This document shows positions 25,563-32,886 of a stretch of 64,000 nucleotides of DNA, one piece after another. The notes beneath the pieces were generated by a model, which searched no databases, was not told the DNA's origin, and worked only from the letters and a program-made list of their open reading frames with translations. The DNA lies in the NCBI GenBank assembly GCA_002500745.1, contig DLST01000021.1:1-64000 (forward strand). Direction: 5' to 3'. The stretch is from Sphingobacterium sp. UBA7855 (GTDB lineage Bacteria; Bacteroidota; Bacteroidia; Sphingobacteriales; Sphingobacteriaceae). The position numbers and the translations under genes were made by a program. Positions within the stretch are counted from its first letter, which is position 1; every line of letters begins with the position of its first letter.

Positions 25563-26669
25563 ATGTCTGATTTTAACCAATTAGTAATAGAGAGCGCAGC
25601 AAAACAATTCATATTAGAAGGAGATATCATTTCAGTGCAACCATTTGGTTCTGGTCATATCAATGATACTTACCGGGTAATGACTACTGAAAATACCCAG
25701 GTATCGTACTTATTGCAACGGATCAATCACCATGTTTTTCCTAATGTGGATGGATTAATGCGCAATATTGCGCTAGTTACCCAACATCTTAGCGAAAAAG
25801 TTAAAGTCGCAAAGGGCAAAAGAGTCAGTGATCATGTATTAACCATTGTTCCTACTAGAGACGGGAATTTGTATATCCAAGATGAGCCTGGAAATTATTG
25901 GCGTATGTTTATCCTAATTGAGGATACGAAGAGTTATGATATTGTAGAAACTGAATTTCAAGCAGCTGAGGGTGGGCGTGCTTTTGGTCTTTTCCAAAAG
26001 CAGTTGTCGGATCTGGATGCGTCACTGATCGTTGAAGTTCTTCCTAACTTTCATAATATAGATTTTAGACTTGAAAATCTTCGGAAAGCGATTACTAAAG
26101 ACACCTGTAAACGCGTAGCATTGGTGAAAGACAGATTAGATTTTATCTTTAGCCGCGAAGATCGCATGCAGACCATTCTTCAACTAGGTAGCAAGGGTAA
26201 ACTTCCCCTGCGCATAACTCATAATGATACCAAGTTTAATAATGTGCTCTTGGATCATCATGATAAGATGCAATGCGTGATAGATTTGGATACGGTAATG
26301 CCCGGTTATGTTGCATACGACTTCGGTGATGCTATCCGGACGATTATAAATCCTGTTGCGGAAGACGAAATAGATGTATCTAAAATCAGCCTTAATTTGG
26401 CTTTGTATAAAGCTTATGCGGAAGGTTATCTCGAAGAAGCTAACGACTTTTTGACCACTTTGGAAAAAGAAACATTGGTAGACGGAGCTTTTCTATTGCC
26501 TTTTATGCAGGGCGTACGTTTTTTGACTGACTATTTGGAAGGCGATCATTATTACAAAACAAAGTATGAGGATCACAATCTCGTGCGTACAAACACACAA
26601 CTGAAGCTGGTAGAAGAGATGGAAAGGAATGAGGCATTTATGCGTAAGGTTGTTTTTGATTGCATTTAA
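25563..26669 (+). CDS. NahK-like sugar 1-kinase (aminoglycoside phosphotransferase fold)
   Basis: 368 residues of the APH kinase fold. The nucleotide loop is FGSGHINDTYRV, QRINHHVFPNVDGLMRNI follows, and the catalytic core THNDTKFNNVLLD is joined to the metal site VIDLDTVMPGYVAYDFGDAIR. These last two are typical of N-acetylhexosamine 1-kinases. NahK converts GalNAc or GlcNAc plus ATP to the 1-phosphate in the cytoplasm, the step after release by a GH109-type enzyme. The gene is divergent from the GH109 gene and shares its operators, which fits an inducible amino-sugar scavenging locus. A homoserine-kinase-like or other small-molecule kinase role cannot be excluded by sequence alone. Confidence 0.85.
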   Translation: MSDFNQLVIESAAKQFILEGDIISVQPFGSGHINDTYRVMTTENTQVSYLLQRINHHVFPNVDGLMRNIALVTQHLSEKVKVAKGKRVSDHVLTIVPTRDGNLYIQDEPGNYWRMFILIEDTKSYDIVETEFQAAEGGRAFGLFQKQLSDLDASLIVEVLPNFHNIDFRLENLRKAITKDTCKRVALVKDRLDFIFSREDRMQTILQLGSKGKLPLRITHNDTKFNNVLLDHHDKMQCVIDLDTVMPGYVAYDFGDAIRTIINPVAEDEIDVSKISLNLALYKAYAEGYLEEANDFLTTLEKETLVDGAFLLPFMQGVRFLTDYLEGDHYYKTKYEDHNLVRTNTQLKLVEEMERNEAFMRKVVFDCI

Positions 26670-26695
26670 CAATTTTATACCTTTAATCATATGCG

Positions 26696-26724
26696 GAAGC
26701 TTCCATCAATTCGATGAAGCTTCT
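26696..26724 (+). terminator. Terminator after the NahK-like gene
   Basis: Stem GAAGCTT-C-CATC / GATG-AAGCTTC with one bulge, followed by a T6 run. It lies 27 bp after the stop and only about 24 bp before the next gene, so it may attenuate and not fully end transcription. Confidence 0.75.
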
Positions 26725-26747
26725 TTTTTCCAAAAAAACAGAGTTAA

Positions 26748-27392
26748 ATGAAAAAATTGACTATTTTGCCTATTGCAGCTGATTTGACCAAGGATCTTGA
26801 TTATAAGACCCTGTCAGAGCTAATGAGTGATCTCGAAACGCAGTCGCTGAGTTGTAACAACTGGAGCGAATCCTTCCCATACAAACCCGAAGTACAATTT
26901 AAAATTGGTTACACAGCGGAATATCTAGTATTGCAATACGAGGTCATCGAAGAACAGCTTCGTGGCAACCATTCTGAAGCCAATCAAAATGTATGGGAAG
27001 ATAGTTGTGTGGAATTTTTTGTTTCATTTGATGGTTGTAAGCATTATTACAATTTAGAATTTAATTTAATCGGAACTGGATTGATCGGTTATGGTACTGC
27101 TGAAAAAGCAGCGAGAAATAGGTTAGATAAGAGTGAGATAGAAACGGTTCGTACGTTTTCCTTCATAATGCGTAATGGTAGTGATCAGCGATGGACGATG
27201 ATTGAGGTAATCCCGCTTTCTATATTTAAGTTTGACGAACTTGTAAACTTGAAAGGTAAAAAAATTCATGGTAATTTCTATAAATGTGGTGATCACCTCA
27301 AACAGCCACATTTTATCTCCTGGAATAAAATAGAAAATCCAGTTCCTAATTTTCATCTTCCTCAATTCTTTGGCGAAATGGTTTTTGGTTAG
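26748..27392 (+). CDS. CBM9-like carbohydrate-binding protein without signal peptide
   Basis: 214 residues, a single beta-sandwich of the carbohydrate-binding family 9-like type. Segments that fit are WSESFPYKPEVQFKIGYTAEYL, given here only as the N-terminal strand region at about 40-62, NVWEDSCVEFFVSF (the conserved ligand-side motif) and YYNLEFN. There is no signal peptide or lipobox, so the protein looks cytoplasmic, which is odd for a glycan-binding module but common for this stand-alone family in Bacteroidota. It follows the NahK-like kinase and may belong to the same locus. Binding partner unknown. Confidence 0.8.
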   Translation: MKKLTILPIAADLTKDLDYKTLSELMSDLETQSLSCNNWSESFPYKPEVQFKIGYTAEYLVLQYEVIEEQLRGNHSEANQNVWEDSCVEFFVSFDGCKHYYNLEFNLIGTGLIGYGTAEKAARNRLDKSEIETVRTFSFIMRNGSDQRWTMIEVIPLSIFKFDELVNLKGKKIHGNFYKCGDHLKQPHFISWNKIENPVPNFHLPQFFGEMVFG

Positions 27393-27788
27393 GGGTAGAA
27401 TCTAATTCCGGTCGATTTTTTTAGCACCAGCTTTTTAAAGTAGAATTTTGTTTGACCCAGCTATGCTATTTAGCGTCTGATGTAGCAATTGTCTCGAAAT
27501 CTGTAGTGTAAATGGAAGGAGCTATTCCCTTTGTTACTTTTGATCTTTGTTAATTTGGAAATAAATGTTTCATTCAACCAGCTTTTTTAGCACCACAGTA
27601 TAAGCGGTAATTCTTTTCAATTTAATTTGATTTTGCAAAAAATGTTGTTTATTAGTATTTTGTGCTGGGTGAAGAAGTTGATAACCAAAATTATTCTTTG
27701 GTTAGATTAAAGAATGTTACTTTTGTGACCTTGATGAGTGCTGTTAATGAAAATGTGAAAAAAATCAACTAATTATTCTTGGTAATTG
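27393..27788. other. 396-bp intergenic region upstream of L31
   Basis: No gene seen. It contains a 13-bp exact direct repeat TTTTTTAGCACCA (27417-27429 and 27583-27595) and overlapping ACCAGCTTTTT copies (27426-27436, 27577-27587), which read like pieces of a 15-bp unit. An 8-bp hairpin (TAACCAAA/TTTGGTTA) is at 27682-27704. TACTTTTG at 27718-27725 matches a -7 box, with TTTG 17 bp upstream instead of 19, so a second, weaker promoter is possible. Confidence 0.5.
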
Positions 27789-27819
27789 TTGTAAAATACA
27801 TTTTTATAAGTTATCTTTG
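27789..27819 (+). promoter_or_regulatory. Bacteroidota promoter of the L31 gene
   Basis: TTGT (27789-27792), 19-bp spacer, TATCTTTG (27812-27819). The predicted transcript start near 27826 leaves a leader of about 30 bases before the ATG at 27856. Confidence 0.75.
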
Positions 27820-27855
27820 CACCTCAATAATTGAATATACGTAATCATAATAATA

Positions 27856-28104
27856 ATGAAAAAAGATTTGCATCCTTCAAATTACAGATTAGTTGTATTT
27901 AAAGATATGTCAAATGACTATGCTTTTATTACAAAATCTTGTGTTGATACTAAAGAAACTATTACATGGGAAGATGGTAATGAGTATCCAGTTGTAAAAC
28001 TAGAGATTTCTCACACATCACACCCTTTCTATACAGGTAAAATGAAATTGGTTGATACTGCCGGTCGTATTGACAAATTCCGTAGCCGTTACAACAAAAA
28101 ATAA
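27856..28104 (+). CDS. rpmE2: 50S ribosomal protein L31 type B
   Basis: 82 residues, the usual length of the type B (YkgM-like) form. It starts [20 protein letters not shown] and contains [14 protein letters not shown] and DKFRSRY. It lacks the CxxC zinc motif of type A L31, so it is the zinc-independent form; in species with both forms it replaces the zinc form under zinc limitation, while in many Bacteroidota it is the main L31. A promoter and terminator frame it as a single-gene unit. No Zur-box palindrome was seen in front of it. Confidence 0.96.
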   Translation: MKKDLHPSNYRLVVFKDMSNDYAFITKSCVDTKETITWEDGNEYPVVKLEISHTSHPFYTGKMKLVDTAGRIDKFRSRYNKK

Positions 28105-28132
28105 TTGTAGCAGATCTGTATATTACAATATT

Positions 28133-28168
28133 AAAAACTCGATAAATATGATTTGTCGAGTTTTTTTT
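28133..28168 (+). terminator. Terminator after L31
   Basis: AAACTCGA / TCGAGTTT stem with an A/T-rich loop, followed by a T8 run. It overlaps the space just ahead of the GlmU-like GTG start at 28183. Confidence 0.82.
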
Positions 28169-28182
28169 ATTATTTTTAGGTT

Positions 28183-29349
28183 GTGAAAATCTTCTTTACC
28201 GACTGCTTTGATGCTATCCAGACGTTGGACAGGCTTACCTCCAATTTGACTACTTTCAATAAAAAGACTCTTTATCCTCTCACTTTCATTAAATCTTGTT
28301 TAGATCTGCGGGTCGGTGTACTCACTTTACGAGAAAAATGGAAAAAAATAGGTTCTACATATAGTGTTCAGTTCGTTGTCAACTGGGATAATGAGGAAGG
28401 GGGTATATTTGTATCCGAAAATCTTATCCCTTCAATTGCATTAATGGAAGCGCTAAAAAGAATGGATATTGGTGAAGTACTAGTGAAGGATGGCTATGTA
28501 TTATGTTATCGTTATACCTGTACTGGCTTTTACCGCGTAAAGGAAATAGGGTGTGATGTTAGTATTTTAAAAGGAGTCGAAGACCTTTTTTTATTGATTG
28601 GTCCAGAGATAACAAAGGATTTCGATTTGTTGATCGAAGATGTTAAGTTGCCCTATATATCTGAGACAAATCAACTGCTGGGTAATCATATGTTTATTGC
28701 GCATAATGTTAACATGGAATGTGCAACACTTAATTCACTTCACGGTCCAATATATATTGATGAAGGTGTTACAATCATGGAAGGCGCTCATTTACGTGGT
28801 CCTTTATACCTTGGGAGAGGGGCGGTTGTAAAAATGGGAACTACCATTTATGGTAATGTTTCTGTGGGAGAGCAGACGGTGGTCGGTGGAGAGATCGGTA
28901 ACTCGGTTATTGGTGACTTTTCGGCTAAGGGGCATCATGGTTATCTAGGCTGCTCAGTTATCGGGGATTGGTGTAATCTGGGGGCAGGAACTTCCAATTC
29001 TAATCTAAAGAATAACTTAAAAACGGTCGCTATTTATGATTATGCATTAAATTGCGACAGGGATACGGGGCTATTAAAATGTGGGTCGTTTATCGGTGAT
29101 TATACGCGTATCGGTATTAATTCGGCTTTAAATACGGGTACTGTAATTGGTCTTGCAAGCATGCTGGCAGATACAAGTTTTTATGCTAAATTTGTACCGT
29201 CATTTGCCTGGGTGTTTGGCGGACGTACAGAGACCTACGAATTTGATAAATTCATAGCATATCTGGAGGCATTATATGCTTCGAAAGGGAAGGTGCTCAC
29301 AGAGCAGATAAAAGATAAATTGATTCAACTTAACAAGAAATATAATTAA
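28183..29349 (+). CDS. Bacteroidetes-type GlmU-like sugar nucleotidyltransferase/acetyltransferase
   Basis: 388 residues with a GTG start. The first 150 residues form a reduced nucleotidyltransferase-like domain (FFTDCFDAIQTLDRLTSN, TFIKSCLDLRVGVLTLREKW) without the LAAGxGTRM loop of classic GlmU. Residues about 165-345 are hexapeptide repeats of a left-handed beta-helix (HGPIYIDEGVTIMEGAHLRG, then many V-G-G/I-G-D turns, GLGAGTSNSN-like NLGAGTSNSNLKNN). Such proteins in Bacteroidota are thought to make UDP-GlcNAc from GlcN-1-P and are annotated as GlmU-family. It starts an apparent operon with tpiA (11 bp), prmA (9 bp) and the Mur-ligase homologue (6 bp). Enzyme activity is inferred from family. 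Confidence 0.85.
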   Translation: MKIFFTDCFDAIQTLDRLTSNLTTFNKKTLYPLTFIKSCLDLRVGVLTLREKWKKIGSTYSVQFVVNWDNEEGGIFVSENLIPSIALMEALKRMDIGEVLVKDGYVLCYRYTCTGFYRVKEIGCDVSILKGVEDLFLLIGPEITKDFDLLIEDVKLPYISETNQLLGNHMFIAHNVNMECATLNSLHGPIYIDEGVTIMEGAHLRGPLYLGRGAVVKMGTTIYGNVSVGEQTVVGGEIGNSVIGDFSAKGHHGYLGCSVIGDWCNLGAGTSNSNLKNNLKTVAIYDYALNCDRDTGLLKCGSFIGDYTRIGINSALNTGTVIGLASMLADTSFYAKFVPSFAWVFGGRTETYEFDKFIAYLEALYASKGKVLTEQIKDKLIQLNKKYN

Positions 29350-29360
29350 ATCGTAAAATC

Positions 29361-30128
29361 ATGCGTAAAAAAATCGTAGCTGGTAATTGGAAAATGAATT
29401 TGGACTATCAATCAGGATTAAGTTTATTTTCCGAAATTATCAATATGGCCAAAGATGAAGTGATTGGAAATCAAGAATTGGTTGTTTGCAGCCCATTTAT
29501 TCATTTGTCAAGTCTTGGACAATTGTCTAAAAATGTGGCAAATGTAAATATCGGGGCACAGAATATTCATCAAGCCGAGTCTGGAGCCTATACAGGTGAA
29601 ATTTCAGCATCACAAGTAAAATCAGTCGGTGCTTCACATGTTATTTTAGGCCATTCCGAAAGACGTGCTTATTTTGGTGAAACAGATACGTTATTGGCAT
29701 CAAAAGTGGATATTGCTCTGAAACATAGCTTAATTCCAATTTTTTGTATTGGAGAAACAAAGGAAGAACGTGAATCTGGTGCTTTTTTCGATGTTATTAA
29801 AACGCAATTGGCTGCTGGCTTGTTCCACTTGTCGAAAGAAGCGTTTGGAGCAGTTGTCTTGGCGTATGAGCCTGTATGGGCTATTGGTACAGGATTAACA
29901 GCGAGTCCGGAGCAAGCGCAGGAAGTACATAATTTCATCCGTAAGGTTCTCGCTGATCACTACGGACACGAGGTTGCTGATGATACGAGCATTCTTTATG
30001 GAGGTTCTTGTAACCCTAGCAATGCAAAAGAGCTATTTGCTCAGGCAGATATTGACGGTGGTTTGATTGGAGGGGCATCTTTAAAATCAAGAGATTTTAT
30101 TGATATCGCTAAAGTATTTAACGGCTAA
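29361..30128 (+). CDS. tpiA: Triose-phosphate isomerase
   Basis: 255 residues, standard length. NWKMN with Lys11, His98 in LGHSERR and the catalytic base Glu170 in AYEPVWAIGTG are all in place, and the phosphate loop GGSCNPSNAKEL follows with GGLIGGASL near the end. It interconverts dihydroxyacetone phosphate and glyceraldehyde 3-phosphate in the cytoplasm. Tight spacing with the GlmU-like gene before and prmA after (9 bp) shows co-transcription; the tpiA-prmA pairing is common in Bacteroidota. Confidence 0.98.
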   Translation: MRKKIVAGNWKMNLDYQSGLSLFSEIINMAKDEVIGNQELVVCSPFIHLSSLGQLSKNVANVNIGAQNIHQAESGAYTGEISASQVKSVGASHVILGHSERRAYFGETDTLLASKVDIALKHSLIPIFCIGETKEERESGAFFDVIKTQLAAGLFHLSKEAFGAVVLAYEPVWAIGTGLTASPEQAQEVHNFIRKVLADHYGHEVADDTSILYGGSCNPSNAKELFAQADIDGGLIGGASLKSRDFIDIAKVFNG

Positions 30129-30137
30129 TTTTTAGAA

Positions 30138-30977
30138 ATGAAATACATAGAGGTTATCTTTCAAATGCGATCAGGTGAAGAGTGGCAAAAGGATTTGTTG
30201 ATATCTGATTTAGCTGATATTGGCTTTGATACTTTTGAGGATACCGAATCTGGATTTGCAGCCTATATTCCGGCTGCAAATCTTGACTTGCAGGCATTAG
30301 AAACGTTGATGATACAGCCGTATGAAGGTCTAGAGGTCGATTATAAAGTGCAGGAAATAGAAAGTCAGAATTGGAATAAACTCTGGGAAAGTAACTTTAA
30401 CCCCATTGAGGTTGGTGGACAATGCTACGTGCGCGCCACTTTTCATGCGGCGAGAACGGAATTTCCATACGAAATTATTATAGACCCCAAGATGTCTTTT
30501 GGAACAGGTCACCATCAAACAACGTCGATGATGCTCGAGTATATTTTGGAGAATGACTTCAGTAGAAAACAAGTTTTAGACATGGGCTGTGGTACAGGGA
30601 TCCTAGCAATTCTGGCATCTAAGAAGGGAGCTGATGCTGTATTAGCGGTAGATTATGATGAAATTTGTGTGGAAAGTGTGATTGAAAATAGAGCACTTAA
30701 TCATGTTGAGCATATTCTGGCTCTCTGTGGATCCTACGAGCTATTGGAAGGTCGGAGTTTTGATGTAATTTTGGCAAATATTAATCGTAATATATTGTTA
30801 GAGCAATTGCCCCAATATGCGTTGAGTATCCACATAGGGGGAGAGTTATACTTAAGTGGTTTCTATGAGCAAGAAGATTTACCAATCTTAATAGATGCAG
30901 CAACATCATTAGGATTTGAGTTTATCTCCAATAAGGTTTTAAACAATTGGTGTGCAGCCAAATTTGTGAAGCGGTAA
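30138..30977 (+). CDS. prmA: Ribosomal protein L11 methyltransferase
   Basis: 279 residues. The N-terminal L11-recognition domain (about 1-90, ending near QNWNKLWESNFNP) is joined to a class I SAM methyltransferase with DPKMSFGTGHHQTTSMML and motif I LDMGCGTGILAILASKKGA. The post-motif NINRNILLEQLP corresponds to the NxLxxPL-type region and holds the Asn found in PrmA. It trimethylates L11 during ribosome assembly. Third gene in the GlmU-like-tpiA-prmA-Mur ligase operon. Confidence 0.95.
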   Translation: MKYIEVIFQMRSGEEWQKDLLISDLADIGFDTFEDTESGFAAYIPAANLDLQALETLMIQPYEGLEVDYKVQEIESQNWNKLWESNFNPIEVGGQCYVRATFHAARTEFPYEIIIDPKMSFGTGHHQTTSMMLEYILENDFSRKQVLDMGCGTGILAILASKKGADAVLAVDYDEICVESVIENRALNHVEHILALCGSYELLEGRSFDVILANINRNILLEQLPQYALSIHIGGELYLSGFYEQEDLPILIDAATSLGFEFISNKVLNNWCAAKFVKR

Positions 30978-30983
30978 TTTACT

Positions 30984-32354
30984 ATGCGGATTCATTTTAT
31001 AGCGGTAGGTGGTAGTGTGATGCATAACCTTGCTATTTCATTGGCAAAACAAGGGCATCAAGTAACAGGTTCAGACGATCAGATCGTGGAGCCTTCTCGT
31101 TCTCATCTAATTGCAGCAGAGTTACTTCCTGATCAACTCGGGTGGTTTGACGAAAGAGTAACTGAGGATATCGATGCTGTTATCTTGGGAGCTCATGCAC
31201 AAGCTGATAATCCCGAGCTAAAGCGGGCACAAGCATTAGGTCTTAAAATTTATTCTTTTCCAGAATTTATTCAAGAGCTTTCGCAAGATAAAATTAGAGT
31301 GGTTATTGCTGGAAGTTACGGTAAGACAACGATCACGAGCATGGTCATGCACGTGATGCGATTTTTAGGAAAAGAATTTGACTATTTAGTAGGAGCACAG
31401 CTAAGAGGCTTTGATAAGTTGGTAGATATCACCAAACATAATAAGATTATTATTATCGAAGGAGATGAATATGTTTCATCTAAGATTGACCCTAAGTCTA
31501 AATTCTTATATTATAAACCCAACATAGCCCTGATTTCGGGTATTATGTGGAATGAGTTTAATTCGAAAATATCTCAAGAGGAATATATTAAACAATTTGA
31601 AGATTTTATTGACTCTATTCCGCCTAAAGGTACGCTAATATATAATAAGGAAGATCTTGTTTTACAAAAAGTTCTGCAAGATACGAAAGATTGTAAGATC
31701 AATAGACATGGTTATAAAATTCCTGATTATACGATTAATAAAGGGGTAACGTATATCAATACGCCGGATGGGGATGTTCCTTTACAGGTGTTCGGTAAGC
31801 ACAACCTGTCTAATATTGCAGGAGCATATACGATTTGTGAATGGTTGGGAATTAAAAAGAAAGAATTCTTTGAAGCGATCAAAAGCTTTAATACTTCGAT
31901 TCGCTATTTGGAGTTTGTTGCAAGTTCTGAAGGATCTGTCGTGTATCAGGATTATGCATGTAACGCGGATAAAGTTAAGTCAAGTATTCATGCCGTAAAA
32001 GAGCAGTTTCCTAATCAGAAGTTGGTTACAATTATCGAATTAAACTCGTATGATAGTTTAGATTCATCGTTTTTGTTACAATATGCGGACTCTATGAGAG
32101 AGTCGGATGTATCTGTAGTTTACGTGAATATAAATTCCTGTAAAGAACTTAATAAAGATATAGAAAGTGTCCCGATTAATATCAAGGATAGTTTTAATAG
32201 TCCTGATTTAGAGGTTGTTGTAAGTTTGGAGGGACTCTATTCTTTTTTGGATGGTGTCAAGTCAAAGGGGTACAATTTACTTCTTATGAGTTTAAATAAT
32301 TATAATGGGGTTAATCTATCGGTGCTTGCTGATCGATTTTTTAGGGATTTTTAG
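30984..32354 (+). CDS. Mpl-like Mur ligase homologue with altered active-site motifs
   Basis: 456 residues, collinear with the Bacteroidota Mpl-type ligases that attach murein tripeptide to UDP-MurNAc during wall recycling. The start MRIHFIAVGGSVMHNLAI and GSDDQIVEPS are typical. The ATP loop is GSYGKTT (110-116), and EGDEY is kept. From memory, relatives have GSHGKTT, WDHIN, DFAHSPSK and LELHTYSSL; here these read GSYGKTT, WNEFN, DYACNADK and IELNSYDSL, so each conserved His is replaced. The frame is intact and its operon position (6 bp after prmA) is normal. It may be a ligase with changed chemistry, a regulator, or an inactive relic; a standard mpl could exist elsewhere. Family membership is firm, activity is not. 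Confidence 0.82.
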   Translation: MRIHFIAVGGSVMHNLAISLAKQGHQVTGSDDQIVEPSRSHLIAAELLPDQLGWFDERVTEDIDAVILGAHAQADNPELKRAQALGLKIYSFPEFIQELSQDKIRVVIAGSYGKTTITSMVMHVMRFLGKEFDYLVGAQLRGFDKLVDITKHNKIIIIEGDEYVSSKIDPKSKFLYYKPNIALISGIMWNEFNSKISQEEYIKQFEDFIDSIPPKGTLIYNKEDLVLQKVLQDTKDCKINRHGYKIPDYTINKGVTYINTPDGDVPLQVFGKHNLSNIAGAYTICEWLGIKKKEFFEAIKSFNTSIRYLEFVASSEGSVVYQDYACNADKVKSSIHAVKEQFPNQKLVTIIELNSYDSLDSSFLLQYADSMRESDVSVVYVNINSCKELNKDIESVPINIKDSFNSPDLEVVVSLEGLYSFLDGVKSKGYNLLLMSLNNYNGVNLSVLADRFFRDF

Positions 32355-32420
32355 AGAAAAAAATATAATTTAATGTAAATTAAGTTGTAATTTATTATTT
32401 TTGTTTAAAATATCTACCAG

Positions 32421-32750
32421 ATGAATGCATTAGGAAAAAAAATCAGATTACTTAGACACCAAAAAGGGTGGAGTCAAGAGGATGTTGCAAAGCGATTGGA
32501 TATCTCAATCCCAGCATTTTCTAAAATTGAAACAGGGATTACAGACGTAAATTTGTCTCGCCTGAATCAAATCTCAAAATTATTCAATTTGACAGTTGTT
32601 CAACTTTTATCTACTTCAGATTCTGAAGAAGATAAGGAGTATGTAAATGAGGTGAATGCTTTGACGCAAAAATTACAGCAACGCGATGGCGAAGTGATTG
32701 AACTGCAGAAGAAAGTTATTGACCTTTATGAACAATTGCACAAGAGATAG
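32421..32750 (+). CDS. XRE-family transcriptional regulator with C-terminal coiled coil
   Basis: 109 residues. An HTH_3 domain at about 7-60 (GKKIRLLRHQKGWSQEDVAK, LDISIPAFSKIETGITD with the recognition helix, LSRLNQISKLFNL) is followed by an acidic linker and a heptad-patterned helix (about 75-108, LTQKLQQRDGEVIELQKKV) that should drive dimer formation. Small proteins of this kind are frequent in Bacteroidota; the target is unknown. It could regulate the POT gene that follows or itself. Single transcription unit ending in a terminator at 32772. Confidence 0.88.
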   Translation: MNALGKKIRLLRHQKGWSQEDVAKRLDISIPAFSKIETGITDVNLSRLNQISKLFNLTVVQLLSTSDSEEDKEYVNEVNALTQKLQQRDGEVIELQKKVIDLYEQLHKR

Positions 32751-32771
32751 GACATATTAAAATTGTTACTG

Positions 32772-32801
32772 AAAAGGCAATCCGTAGGGTTGCCTTTTTT
32801 T
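32772..32801 (+). terminator. Terminator after the XRE gene
   Basis: AAAAGGCAATCC / GGTTGCCTTTT stem with a 4-nt loop and a T7 tail. Confidence 0.88.
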
Positions 32802-32886
32802 GTTTATGCAACTTTATTTTGGTCAAAAGTGATTTTGTTTTTGTTTCTTTGTAAATATTTTATCAAAAAATAAAGGTTGATTATTT

